Shown here piece by piece: positions 1-5,538 of a stretch of 7,786 nt of DNA. The first letter of the stretch is position 1; the number at the start of each line of letters is the position of its first letter. Origin of the DNA: an uncultured Prevotella sp. (lineage in GTDB: Bacteria; Bacteroidota; Bacteroidia; Bacteroidales; Bacteroidaceae). The position numbers were made by a program, and so were the translations under genes. The notes under the pieces were generated by a model, which worked only from the letters and a program-made list of their open reading frames with translations, was not told where the DNA came from and made no database searches. The stretch covers positions 1 through 7,786 of the forward strand of contig CAKPZJ010000041.1 of NCBI GenBank assembly GCA_934204655.1, read 5' to 3'.

Positions 1-78
1 TCTATTTTTTCTATAAAACGGAAAATGAACCATATTAGTACTGATATATATAAATAATTTAGATCACTTACTTATAAA

Positions 79-114
79 ACTGCCGCCAGGTTGCAAAAAA
101 TAAGTAACGGCAGT
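79..114. repeat. Hairpin-forming inverted repeat upstream of the BI-1 gene
   Basis: ACTGCCG (79-85) is the exact reverse complement of CGGCAGT (108-114). Inside it, GTTGC (90-94) can pair with GTAAC (104-108) with one G-U pair. A competing inverted repeat, ACTTAT (70-75) with ATAAGT (100-105), overlaps the same bases, so two folds exclude each other. On the minus strand the hairpin is followed directly by TTTTAT, which would suit a terminator for leftward transcription, but no leftward gene is visible nearby. Its role is unknown. Confidence 0.4.
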
Positions 115-137
115 AGGCCGAAATGGATTATTATGCC

Positions 138-145
138 TATATTTG
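138..145 (+). promoter_or_regulatory. Possible -7 element for the BI-1 gene
   Basis: TATATTTG matches the Bacteroidetes -7 consensus TAnnTTTG and lies 90 bases before the ATG at 236. No TTTG is found at the expected -33 distance (about 114-118 reads TAGGC), so this is only half a promoter. The leader between it and the gene is GC-rich around 160-195 and could fold. Confidence 0.3.
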
Positions 146-235
146 CATCCGTAAGCCCAGGCACGACGGCTCCGGCCGATGCCGCCATAGGGGCCAGAGT
201 ATGACACATTATTAATATATAACAAATAGACGATT

Positions 236-961
236 ATGAACATTAACGATTTGGACAACCTTATCAGAGAGAAGGAGGGCGTGGCCCTGTCAGCCGCTTT
301 CCCAGCCCTCATGCGCAAAGTATATGTATGGATGACCATGGCCCTGGCCATCAGTGGCGTCATGGCCTATGCCGTAGCTGCCTCACCCGGCCTGCTGCAG
401 CTCATTTACGGCAGCCGGCTATCTATCTGGGTGCTCATCATAGCCGAACTGGTATTAGTGTGGAAAATTTCGGGCAGCGTGTACAAGGAGAACCGCTCGC
501 TGACAGCCACCACCCTGATGTTTATCATCTTCGCGGCGCTCAACGGTGTTACGCTGTCCAGCATCTTCGTGCTCTTCGCACCCGCAGCCATCATCAAGAC
601 TTTCGCCATCACGGCAGGCACCTTCGGACTGACCGCCCTTTATGGCTACACTACCCGACGCGACCTTACCCGTATGGGCGGACTGCTCTTCATGGCCCTG
701 TTAGGCCTTATACTGGCCGGCGTGGTCAACATCTTCCTGCATAGCTCCATGTTAGACACGGCGGTGAGCATCATCGGCGTACTGGTGTTCGTGGGACTTA
801 CTGCCTGGGACAGCCAGCAGATTAAGATGATGCTGGCACAGGCTCCCGATGGAGGCGAAGCCAGCCAGAAGATGGCCGTAACGGGTGCCCTCAGCCTGTA
901 TCTCGACTTTATCAACCTCTTCCTGTATCTGCTGCGATTCTTCGGCAACAGCCGCGACTAA
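236..961 (+). CDS. Bax inhibitor-1/YccA family inner-membrane protein
   Basis: This 241-residue protein belongs to the Bax inhibitor-1 (UPF0005/YccA) family of integral membrane proteins; bacterial members include E. coli YbhL and B. subtilis YetJ, a pH-sensitive calcium leak channel. Hydrophobic segments fill most of the chain from about residue 29 to 237, consistent with six or seven membrane helices after a hydrophilic N-terminus. Family hallmarks are the GYTTRRDLTRMG loop near residues 139-150, TAWDSQQIK with Asp192, and LYLDFINLFLYLLRFFG with Asp224. I infer that Asp192 and Asp224 correspond to the paired aspartates that gate YetJ. The ATG at 236 gives the usual family length. It appears monocistronic, closed by the hairpin at 993-1024, with no visible link to the arginine genes. 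The family call is solid; calcium transport in this organism is only inferred. Confidence 0.93.
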   Translation: MNINDLDNLIREKEGVALSAAFPALMRKVYVWMTMALAISGVMAYAVAASPGLLQLIYGSRLSIWVLIIAELVLVWKISGSVYKENRSLTATTLMFIIFAALNGVTLSSIFVLFAPAAIIKTFAITAGTFGLTALYGYTTRRDLTRMGGLLFMALLGLILAGVVNIFLHSSMLDTAVSIIGVLVFVGLTAWDSQQIKMMLAQAPDGGEASQKMAVTGALSLYLDFINLFLYLLRFFGNSRD

Positions 962-992
962 GCAGATCATCACAGTAACCATAACGACCATC

Positions 993-1024
993 AGAGGGCC
1001 AAGGCTATTAAACCTTGGCCCTCT
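993..1024 (+). terminator. Terminator-like hairpin after the BI-1 gene
   Basis: A perfect 12-bp stem pairs AGAGGGCCAAGG (993-1004) with CCTTGGCCCTCT (1013-1024) across the loop CTATTAAA. It lies 32 bases after the stop codon. Only TTCG follows, so the U-tract of a classical intrinsic terminator is missing. It may end the BI-1 transcript inefficiently, or act as a 3' stabiliser or a leader element for the lipoprotein gene 45 bases downstream. Confidence 0.6.
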
Positions 1025-1069
1025 TCGTGCGTCATACATGAGTCAAAAGAAACAAATATAAGCTCTAAA

Positions 1070-1723
1070 ATGAAAAAGGCAACAATGATTGTAGCAGCCA
1101 TTATGGGCTGCATAGCCCTCAGCAGTTGCGGGGGCGTGGGTAACGGAACCACCACCAGCCAGGGTAACAGCGGTACCAGCGTGCTGGGCAGCGTACTGGG
1201 CGCAGTAGCTAACGGACAGACCATCGGCAACGTGTTAGGCAGCGTACTGGGCACCGACAAGCCTAAGGAGAGCGACTTGTTAGGAACCTGGAAATATCGC
1301 CAGCCCGGTGTCGCCTTCAGCAGCGAGAACACCTTAGCCAAGGCCGGCGGCGAGGCTATCGCTGCCGAAATCAAGGAAAAGCTGAACAACAGCTATTCCA
1401 AGGTAGGTTTCTCGGCCTCGAACACCTACCTGACATTCAACAGCGACAAGACCTTTAGCGGCAAGCTGGACGGCAAGGCCATCAGCGGCACCTGGACCTA
1501 CGAGAGCAGCGACCAGAAGCTCACCCTGAAGACCCTGCTCTTCTCCATCAACTGCTATGCCAAGAAGACCACCGGCGGAATGAGCTTTCTGATGAAATCT
1601 AAGAAGTTGCTCACCCTGCTGCAGGCTGCTGCCAAACTCTCGGGCAACAATACCATCCAGACCATCGGCAATATCAGTCAGAACTACGATGGCGTACGCA
1701 TGGGCTTCGACATGAAAAAATAA
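1070..1723 (+). CDS. DUF4923-type lipocalin-like lipoprotein
   Basis: This 217-residue protein starts with a lipoprotein signal: MKKA, a hydrophobic core, and the lipobox LSSC with Cys20 as the predicted lipidation site. A flexible Gly/Ser/Thr/Asn-rich segment follows (about 21-62), containing two copies of VLGSVLG (38-44 and 55-61). From about residue 67 the chain has the pattern of a small beta-rich lipocalin-like domain: LLGTWKY, then TYLTFNSDKTFSGKLDGKAISGTWTYESSDQKLTL, given here by its GTW motifs near 72 and 140. This resembles the DUF4923 family of Bacteroidales, which has no established function. The protein is probably anchored in the outer or inner membrane facing the periplasm. It has its own terminator (1746-1780) and is therefore probably separate from the argR operon. 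No promoter with both elements was found between 1025 and 1069, so co-transcription with the BI-1 gene is possible. Confidence 0.8.
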   Translation: MKKATMIVAAIMGCIALSSCGGVGNGTTTSQGNSGTSVLGSVLGAVANGQTIGNVLGSVLGTDKPKESDLLGTWKYRQPGVAFSSENTLAKAGGEAIAAEIKEKLNNSYSKVGFSASNTYLTFNSDKTFSGKLDGKAISGTWTYESSDQKLTLKTLLFSINCYAKKTTGGMSFLMKSKKLLTLLQAAAKLSGNNTIQTIGNISQNYDGVRMGFDMKK

Positions 1724-1745
1724 GCCTGCCATCGGCCCACATATC

Positions 1746-1780
1746 AGCCACACCTCTACACCCGTAGCAGGTGTGGTTTT
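1746..1780 (+). terminator. Intrinsic terminator after the lipoprotein gene
   Basis: CCACACCTCTAC (1748-1759) pairs with GTAG (1764-1767) and AGGTGTGG (1769-1776). This makes a 12-bp stem with a single bulged C (1768) and an ACCC tetraloop. TTTTCTATTT follows immediately. It lies 22 bases after the stop codon at 1723 and separates the lipoprotein gene from the argR promoter region. Confidence 0.88.
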
Positions 1781-1810
1781 CTATTTATATACGTTCTATA
1801 TGCAATTCGC

Positions 1811-1824
1811 TGCATAAATATACA
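1811..1824. promoter_or_regulatory. Distal ARG-box-like site (candidate ArgR operator)
   Basis: TGCATAAATATACA fits the ARG-box core pattern TGnATwwwwATnCA at every fixed position. It lies 27 bases upstream of the -33 element of the argR promoter. Its centre is 83 bp from that of the proximal site (1894-1907), close to eight helical turns, so ArgR hexamers at both sites would face the same side of the DNA. TATGCA (1799-1804) also forms a short inverted repeat with the start of this box. The match to the pattern is seen; binding is inferred. Confidence 0.6.
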
Positions 1825-1850
1825 TTTTAGGAGCGTTTTTCTGCATATTC

Positions 1851-1882
1851 TTTGGTCACAACAGCCTTTTTATGTATATTTG
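1851..1882 (+). promoter_or_regulatory. Bacteroidetes-type promoter of the argR operon
   Basis: TTTG (1851-1854), a 20-base spacer and TATATTTG (1875-1882) match the known Bacteroidetes primary-sigma consensus TTTG-N19-21-TAnnTTTG at every position. The transcription start should fall around 1888-1892. That gives a leader of only about 20 bases before the argR ATG at 1912, occupied almost entirely by the ARG box. Confidence 0.85.
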
Positions 1883-1893
1883 CAGCCCAAAAC

Positions 1894-1907
1894 TGTATAA
1901 TTATACA
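1894..1907. promoter_or_regulatory. Proximal ARG box at the argR operon start (candidate ArgR operator)
   Basis: TGTATAATTATACA is a perfect 14-base palindrome and fits the ARG-box core TGnATwwwwATnCA fully. It lies between the predicted transcription start and the argR ATG, where a bound repressor would block initiation or promoter escape. A half-site, TGTAT (1873-1877), overlaps the -7 element exactly 21 bases upstream, the centre-to-centre spacing of paired ARG boxes in E. coli. Autoregulation by ArgR is inferred. Confidence 0.75.
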
Positions 1908-1911
1908 ATTC

Positions 1912-2388
1912 ATGAAGGAAAAGAAAGATCGTATCGAGACCATCAAGATGCTCATATCGAGCAAGGAGATGTGCAGCCAGGACGAGGTGCTGGACGAGTT
2001 GGTCAAGGAGGGTTTCAACGTGACGCAGGCCACACTCAGCCGAGACATGAAGCTGCTCAAGATAGCCAAAGCCTCGAGCATGAACGGCAAGTATGTGTAC
2101 GTACTGCCCAACGAGACGATGTACAAGCGCGTCACCCGCCCCAAGACAGCCAAGCAGATGCTTCAGGCGCCAGGCTTTGTGTCGATAAACTACTCGCAGA
2201 ACATCGGGGTCATCAAGACCCGCCCCGGCTATGCCAGCGCCATAGCCTACAACATAGACAACAGCCCCATCGATGAGATACTGGGCACCATAGCCGGCGA
2301 CGACACCATCATCACGGTACTGCGCGAGGGAGCCGACCACGCCGCGCTGGAGCAGCAGCTATTCAAGATAATTCCCAACCTGAAATAA
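1912..2388 (+). CDS. argR: Arginine repressor ArgR/AhrC
   Basis: This 158-residue protein matches the usual length of ArgR (about 150-156), the arginine-responsive DNA-binding regulator that acts as a hexamer on ARG boxes. Residues 1-60 form the winged helix-turn-helix, with the recognition helix in VTQATLSRDMKLLK (37-50), very close to AhrC-type repressors. The C-terminal domain carries IKTRPGYAS (101-109) and the arginine-binding segment GTIAGDDTI (125-133), with Asp130 and Asp131 as the likely arginine contacts. Upstream in-frame starts at or after 1852 would overlap the promoter and would encode residues unlike ArgR, so the ATG at 1912 is chosen. It is first in the operon, directly downstream of an ARG-box palindrome, and 19 bases before the GNAT gene. 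It probably represses the operon when arginine is plentiful. Confidence 0.95.
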   Translation: MKEKKDRIETIKMLISSKEMCSQDEVLDELVKEGFNVTQATLSRDMKLLKIAKASSMNGKYVYVLPNETMYKRVTRPKTAKQMLQAPGFVSINYSQNIGVIKTRPGYASAIAYNIDNSPIDEILGTIAGDDTIITVLREGADHAALEQQLFKIIPNLK

Positions 2389-2407
2389 AACAAACGAAGA
2401 AGAAGCA

Positions 2408-3004
2408 ATGGAAGAAATCAAGGTCATGGTGGCCGACGCTTCGCATGAGAAATACGTAGACACCATACTCAAAACTATCGCCGATGCCGCCAAGGTAAGG
2501 GGCACCGGTATCGCCAAGCGTACCCACGAGTACGTGGCCACTAAGATGAAAGAGGCTAAGGCCGTAATAGCCCTCTCGGGCGACAGGTTTGCCGGGTTCA
2601 GCTACATAGAGACCTGGGGCAACAAGACCTACGTTACCACCTCGGGCCTCATCGTACACCCGGCTTTCCGCCACCTGGGCCTGGCCAAGCGCATCAAGGA
2701 CCTTACATTCACCCTGGCCCGCACCCGCTGGCCCCATGCCAAGATATTCAGTCTGACCAGCGGTGCCGCCGTAATGACCATGAACACCCAGCTGGGCTAT
2801 CAGCCCGTTACCTTTGCCGACCTCACCGACGACGAGGCTTTCTGGCGCGGCTGCGAGGGCTGCATCAATGTCGATGTGCTCAAGCGTACCGGCCGCAAGT
2901 ACTGCATCTGTACCGCCATGCTCTACGACCCCGAGGAGCATCTCCCCGCCAAGCTCCCCGCCGACGTGCTGGAGCGCATACGCCAGATAGACCATAGCAA
3001 GTAA
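2408..3004 (+). CDS. GNAT acyltransferase, probable N-acyl (possibly N-succinyl) glutamate synthase
   Basis: This 198-residue protein belongs to the GNAT superfamily. Motif A is GLIVHPAFRHLGLAKRI (80-96), with the CoA pyrophosphate loop RHLGLA (Q/R-x-x-G-x-G/A). NTQLGYQPV (126-134) is the typical acyl-CoA-side segment. Between argR and argG, it is the natural candidate for the first step of arginine synthesis, N-acylation of glutamate. Bacteroides uses succinylated rather than acetylated intermediates. From memory, the B. thetaiotaomicron gene in this position has been linked genetically to N-succinylglutamate synthesis; I could not check this. The donor cannot be read from sequence, so no symbol is given. 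Four cysteines (149, 152, 166, 168) form a CxxC-x13-CxC set that could bind metal. A second ATG lies at 2426; the one at 2408 follows argR closely and is preferred. Confidence 0.82.
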   Translation: MEEIKVMVADASHEKYVDTILKTIADAAKVRGTGIAKRTHEYVATKMKEAKAVIALSGDRFAGFSYIETWGNKTYVTTSGLIVHPAFRHLGLAKRIKDLTFTLARTRWPHAKIFSLTSGAAVMTMNTQLGYQPVTFADLTDDEAFWRGCEGCINVDVLKRTGRKYCICTAMLYDPEEHLPAKLPADVLERIRQIDHSK

Positions 3005-3059
3005 CGCGCGTACATTATATAATATCATAGTGACAACAACCCTAAAAAATACAAGCAAT

Positions 3060-4259
3060 ATGAGCAAGAAGAAAGTGGTAGTGGCATTCTCGGGTGGACT
3101 CGACACCTCGTACACCGTGATGAAACTCACCGAGGAGGGCTACGATGTATATGCCGCCTGTGCCAATACGGGCGGGTTCAGTGCCGAACAGCTTAAAACC
3201 AATGAGGCTAACGCCTACAAGTTGGGGGCGGTCAAGTACGTGACACTCGACGTAACCCAGGAGTACTACGATAAGAGCCTGAAGTACATGATTTACGGCA
3301 ACGTGATGCGCAACAACTGTTACCCCATCAGCGTTTCGTCCGAGCGTATATTCCAGGCCATCGCCATAGCCCGCTATGCCAGGGAGATAGGGGCCGACGC
3401 CATCGCCCATGGCTCTACGGGTGCCGGCAACGACCAGATACGCTTCGACATGACTTTCCTGGTCATGGCACCGGGTGTCGAGATTATCACCCTGACCCGC
3501 GACAAGGCCCTGTCGCGCAAGGAGGAGGTCGACTATCTTAACAGTCACGGCTATTACGCTGACTTCACCAAGCTCAAATACTCTTACAACGTGGGCATCT
3601 GGGGCACCAGCATCTGCGGTGGCGAACTGCTCGACTCGGCCCAGGGCCTGCCCGAGGAGGCTTACCTCAAACACGTTACCCGCGAGGACGAGAGCCTGCT
3701 AAAAATAACCTTTGAGAAGGGCGAAATCGTGGCCGTAAACGGCGAGCAGTTTGACGACAAGATAGCCGCCATACAGAAGATAGAGGAGATAGGGGCCTCG
3801 TATGCCATCGGACGCGACTTCAACGTGGGCGACACCATCATCGGCATCAAGGGACGTGTGGGCTTCGAGGCCGCAGCGCCCAAGCTGATTATAGAAGCCC
3901 ACCGCCTGCTCGAAAAGTACACCCTGAGCAAGTGGCAGCAGTACTGGAAGGACCAGGTGGCCAACTGGTACGGCATGTTCCTACACGAGAGCCAGTACCT
4001 GGAACCCGTCATGCCCGATATAGAGGCCATGCTGACCTCCTCGCAGCGCCATGTCAACGGCACGGCCATCCTCAAGCTGCGCCCGCTGGGCTTTGAGACC
4101 GTGGGCGTAGACTCGCCCGATGACCTGCTCAAGAGCAAGCTCGGCGAGTATGGCGAGATGCAGCACGGATGGACCGCCCAGGATGCCAAGGGTTTCATCA
4201 AGGTTACCTCGACACCCCTGCGCGTGTACTACGGCATACATCCCGACGAGAAACGATAA
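3060..4259 (+). CDS. argG: Argininosuccinate synthase
   Basis: ArgG joins citrulline and aspartate with ATP to give argininosuccinate, the penultimate step of arginine synthesis, in the cytoplasm. The 399-residue chain is of normal family length. The N-terminal PP-loop AFSGGLDTS (9-17) binds ATP, and GSTGAGNDQIRFD (118-130) is the substrate and nucleotide loop. The stretch NNCYPISVSSERIFQA (85-100) replaces the ALARPLIAK-type segment of E. coli-like enzymes, so this is a divergent branch. An in-frame GTG at 3030 would add ten residues (beginning MTTTLKNTSN), but the ATG at 3060 gives the conventional MSKKKVVVAFSGG start and is chosen. It follows the GNAT gene after a 55-base AT-rich gap and precedes a strong hairpin (4269-4312). 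Confidence 0.95.
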   Translation: MSKKKVVVAFSGGLDTSYTVMKLTEEGYDVYAACANTGGFSAEQLKTNEANAYKLGAVKYVTLDVTQEYYDKSLKYMIYGNVMRNNCYPISVSSERIFQAIAIARYAREIGADAIAHGSTGAGNDQIRFDMTFLVMAPGVEIITLTRDKALSRKEEVDYLNSHGYYADFTKLKYSYNVGIWGTSICGGELLDSAQGLPEEAYLKHVTREDESLLKITFEKGEIVAVNGEQFDDKIAAIQKIEEIGASYAIGRDFNVGDTIIGIKGRVGFEAAAPKLIIEAHRLLEKYTLSKWQQYWKDQVANWYGMFLHESQYLEPVMPDIEAMLTSSQRHVNGTAILKLRPLGFETVGVDSPDDLLKSKLGEYGEMQHGWTAQDAKGFIKVTSTPLRVYYGIHPDEKR

Positions 4260-4268
4260 CTGATACTG

Positions 4269-4312
4269 GTATGGCAGTGCCGCGCCCGGGTGGAGCGGCC
4301 CCTGCCATGCCG
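4269..4312 (+). promoter_or_regulatory. Strong intercistronic hairpin between argG and pspC
   Basis: GGTATGGCAG (4269-4278) pairs with CTGCCATGCC (4303-4312) with one G-U pair. Above a small internal loop (T4279 opposite CC 4301-4302), GCCGC (4280-4284) pairs with GCGGC (4296-4300), leaving an 11-base loop. The structure fills most of the 77-base gap. No T-tract follows (GACAAACATAG), so it is not a classical terminator. It may be an mRNA stabiliser, a processing site, or a partial attenuator that sets argG apart from the downstream genes. Confidence 0.6.
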
Positions 4313-4336
4313 ACAAACATAGACTGACGAGGAAAT

Positions 4337-4531
4337 ATGAAAAGACTATACCTGTCTGACCACGACCGCAAGATAGGCGGCGTATGTGGCGGCCTGGCCG
4401 AATACTTCGACATCGACCCCATCATCCCCCGCATCGCCTGGGCCGTGGCCTTCTTCTGTTACGGAGCGGGCCTGGTGCTCTACATAGTGTGCTGGCTGGT
4501 GCTTCCTCGCGAGAAAAACATATACCAATGA
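4337..4531 (+). CDS. Small PspC-domain membrane protein
   Basis: This 64-residue protein is essentially one PspC domain. Residues 11-35 carry the signature RKIGGVCGGLAEYFDIDP followed by IIPRIAWAV, then a transmembrane stretch (about 31-56) ending in WLVLPRE. PspC proteins of Proteobacteria are inner-membrane sensors or toxin-like partners of the phage-shock stress response. Single-domain PspC proteins are common in Bacteroidetes, where their role is poorly known. The stop codon TGA (4529-4531) overlaps the argC start ATG (4528-4530) in ATGA, so translation of the two is probably coupled. No other Psp gene is visible. It could be an independent stress gene that inserted here, or a short upstream cistron that helps set argC translation. 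The family call is firm; a role in arginine metabolism is not shown. Confidence 0.88.
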   Translation: MKRLYLSDHDRKIGGVCGGLAEYFDIDPIIPRIAWAVAFFCYGAGLVLYIVCWLVLPREKNIYQ

Positions 4532-5496
4532 TTAAGATAGGAATATTGGGAGGGGCTGGCTACACGGCCGGCGAACTCATCCGCCTGCTGCTCAACCATC
4601 CCGAGGCCGAGATAGTATTCGTGAACAGTTCCAGCAATGCCGGCAACCTGCTCACCGATGTACACGAGGGCCTGTATGGCGACACCACGATGCGGTTTAC
4701 CGACGCTATGCCCTTCGAGCAGGTCGACGTGGTGTTCTTCTGTTTCGGCCATGGCAAGAGCGAAGCCTTCCTGCAAGAGCACCATGTCCCGGACAGCGTC
4801 AAGATAATAGACCTGGCACAGGACTTCCGTATTGCAGTTCCCGGAAACGATTTTGTGTACGGACTGCCCGAGATTAACCGCGAGCAGATAGCCCAGGCCC
4901 AGCATGTGGCTAACCCGGGGTGCTTTGCCACCTGCATCCAGTTGGGACTGCTCCCCGCCGCACGGATGGGACTGCTCACCACCGATGTGAGTGTCAACGC
5001 CATCACCGGGTCTACCGGTGCGGGCCAGAAGCCAGGGCCCACTACCCACTTCTCATGGCGTAATAACAACCTGAGTATCTACAAGGCTTTCCGCCATCAG
5101 CACATTGCTGAGATACGCCAGAGCCTTAGCCAGGTCCAGGGCCATCTGGAAGCCTCTATCGACTTCATCCCCTACCGTGGCGACTTTGCCCGTGGCATCT
5201 TTGCTACCGAGGTGGTGCGTACCGATGCCGACATAGAGACCATCGAGGCTGCCTACCGCGACTTTTACCGCGATGCCGCCTTTACCCACTATGTTGACAA
5301 GCCGCTCGACCTGAAGCAGGTAGTCAACACCAACAAGGCGCTCGTACACTGTGACAAGATAGACGACAAACTGCTCATCACCAGTTGTGTAGACAATCTG
5401 CTCAAGGGTGCTGTGGGCCAGGCCGTACAGAACATGAACCTCATGTTCGGTATCGATGAGCGCGCGGGGCTCCGCCTCAAGCCCTCTGCTTTCTAA
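4528..5496 (+). CDS. argC: N-acyl-gamma-glutamyl-phosphate reductase
   Basis: ArgC reduces N-acylglutamyl phosphate with NADPH to the semialdehyde, the third step of ornithine synthesis. In Bacteroides the acyl group is succinyl. The 322-residue chain begins with the Rossmann motif GILGGAGYTAGE (5-16). The catalytic cysteine is Cys132 in NPGCFATC; GSTGAGQKPG follows, and FRHQHIAEI contains the probable catalytic His192. A longer open frame upstream (from 4384) runs through pspC in another frame and lacks family similarity. The ATG at 4528 starts exactly at MIKIGILGG and shares ATGA with the pspC stop, so it is chosen. A hairpin (5480-5503) spans the stop codon, and argD begins 42 bases later. 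Confidence 0.95.
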   Translation: MIKIGILGGAGYTAGELIRLLLNHPEAEIVFVNSSSNAGNLLTDVHEGLYGDTTMRFTDAMPFEQVDVVFFCFGHGKSEAFLQEHHVPDSVKIIDLAQDFRIAVPGNDFVYGLPEINREQIAQAQHVANPGCFATCIQLGLLPAARMGLLTTDVSVNAITGSTGAGQKPGPTTHFSWRNNNLSIYKAFRHQHIAEIRQSLSQVQGHLEASIDFIPYRGDFARGIFATEVVRTDADIETIEAAYRDFYRDAAFTHYVDKPLDLKQVVNTNKALVHCDKIDDKLLITSCVDNLLKGAVGQAVQNMNLMFGIDERAGLRLKPSAF

Positions 5497-5503
5497 GAGG
5501 GCT
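5480..5503 (+). promoter_or_regulatory. Hairpin spanning the argC stop codon
   Basis: AGCCCTCT (5480-5487) and AGAGGGCT (5496-5503) form a perfect 8-bp stem around an 8-base loop that holds most of the stop codon TAA (5494-5496). No T-tract follows. It may stabilise or process the mRNA between argC and argD, or tune translation of argD. Confidence 0.5.
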
Positions 5504-5538
5504 GCACGCATAACATTTATAATCAAGAGAATTACAGT

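Noticed and set aside
134..147. TGCCTATATTTGCA upstream of the BI-1 gene as an ARG box
   Set aside because: Two fixed core positions mismatch and the gene has no arginine link; it more likely reflects the -7-like TATATTTG.
1053..1060. CAAATATA, a minus-strand TATATTTG -7 box before the lipoprotein gene
   Set aside because: No minus-strand -33 TTTG at the right distance and no leftward gene to serve.
1852..1911. Extended argR reading frame starting at or after 1852
   Set aside because: The extension overlaps the promoter and ARG box and its residues do not resemble ArgR; the ATG at 1912 gives the normal length.
3014..3023. Palindrome ATTATATAAT in the GNAT-argG gap as another ARG box
   Set aside because: It lacks the TG and CA ends of the ARG-box core and is simply AT-rich.
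3030..3059. GTG start for argG ten codons upstream
   Set aside because: The extra residues are unlike ArgG; the ATG at 3060 begins directly at the conserved MSKKKVVVAFSGG.
3042..3674. Long minus-strand open frames opposite argG and other arg genes
   Set aside because: They mirror GC-rich coding genes on the + strand, show no family motifs, and have no promoter or independent spacing.
4384..4527. Longer argC frame starting inside pspC
   Set aside because: It is a shadow frame of the well-supported PspC gene, rich in Arg, His and Pro, with no ArgC similarity before 4528.
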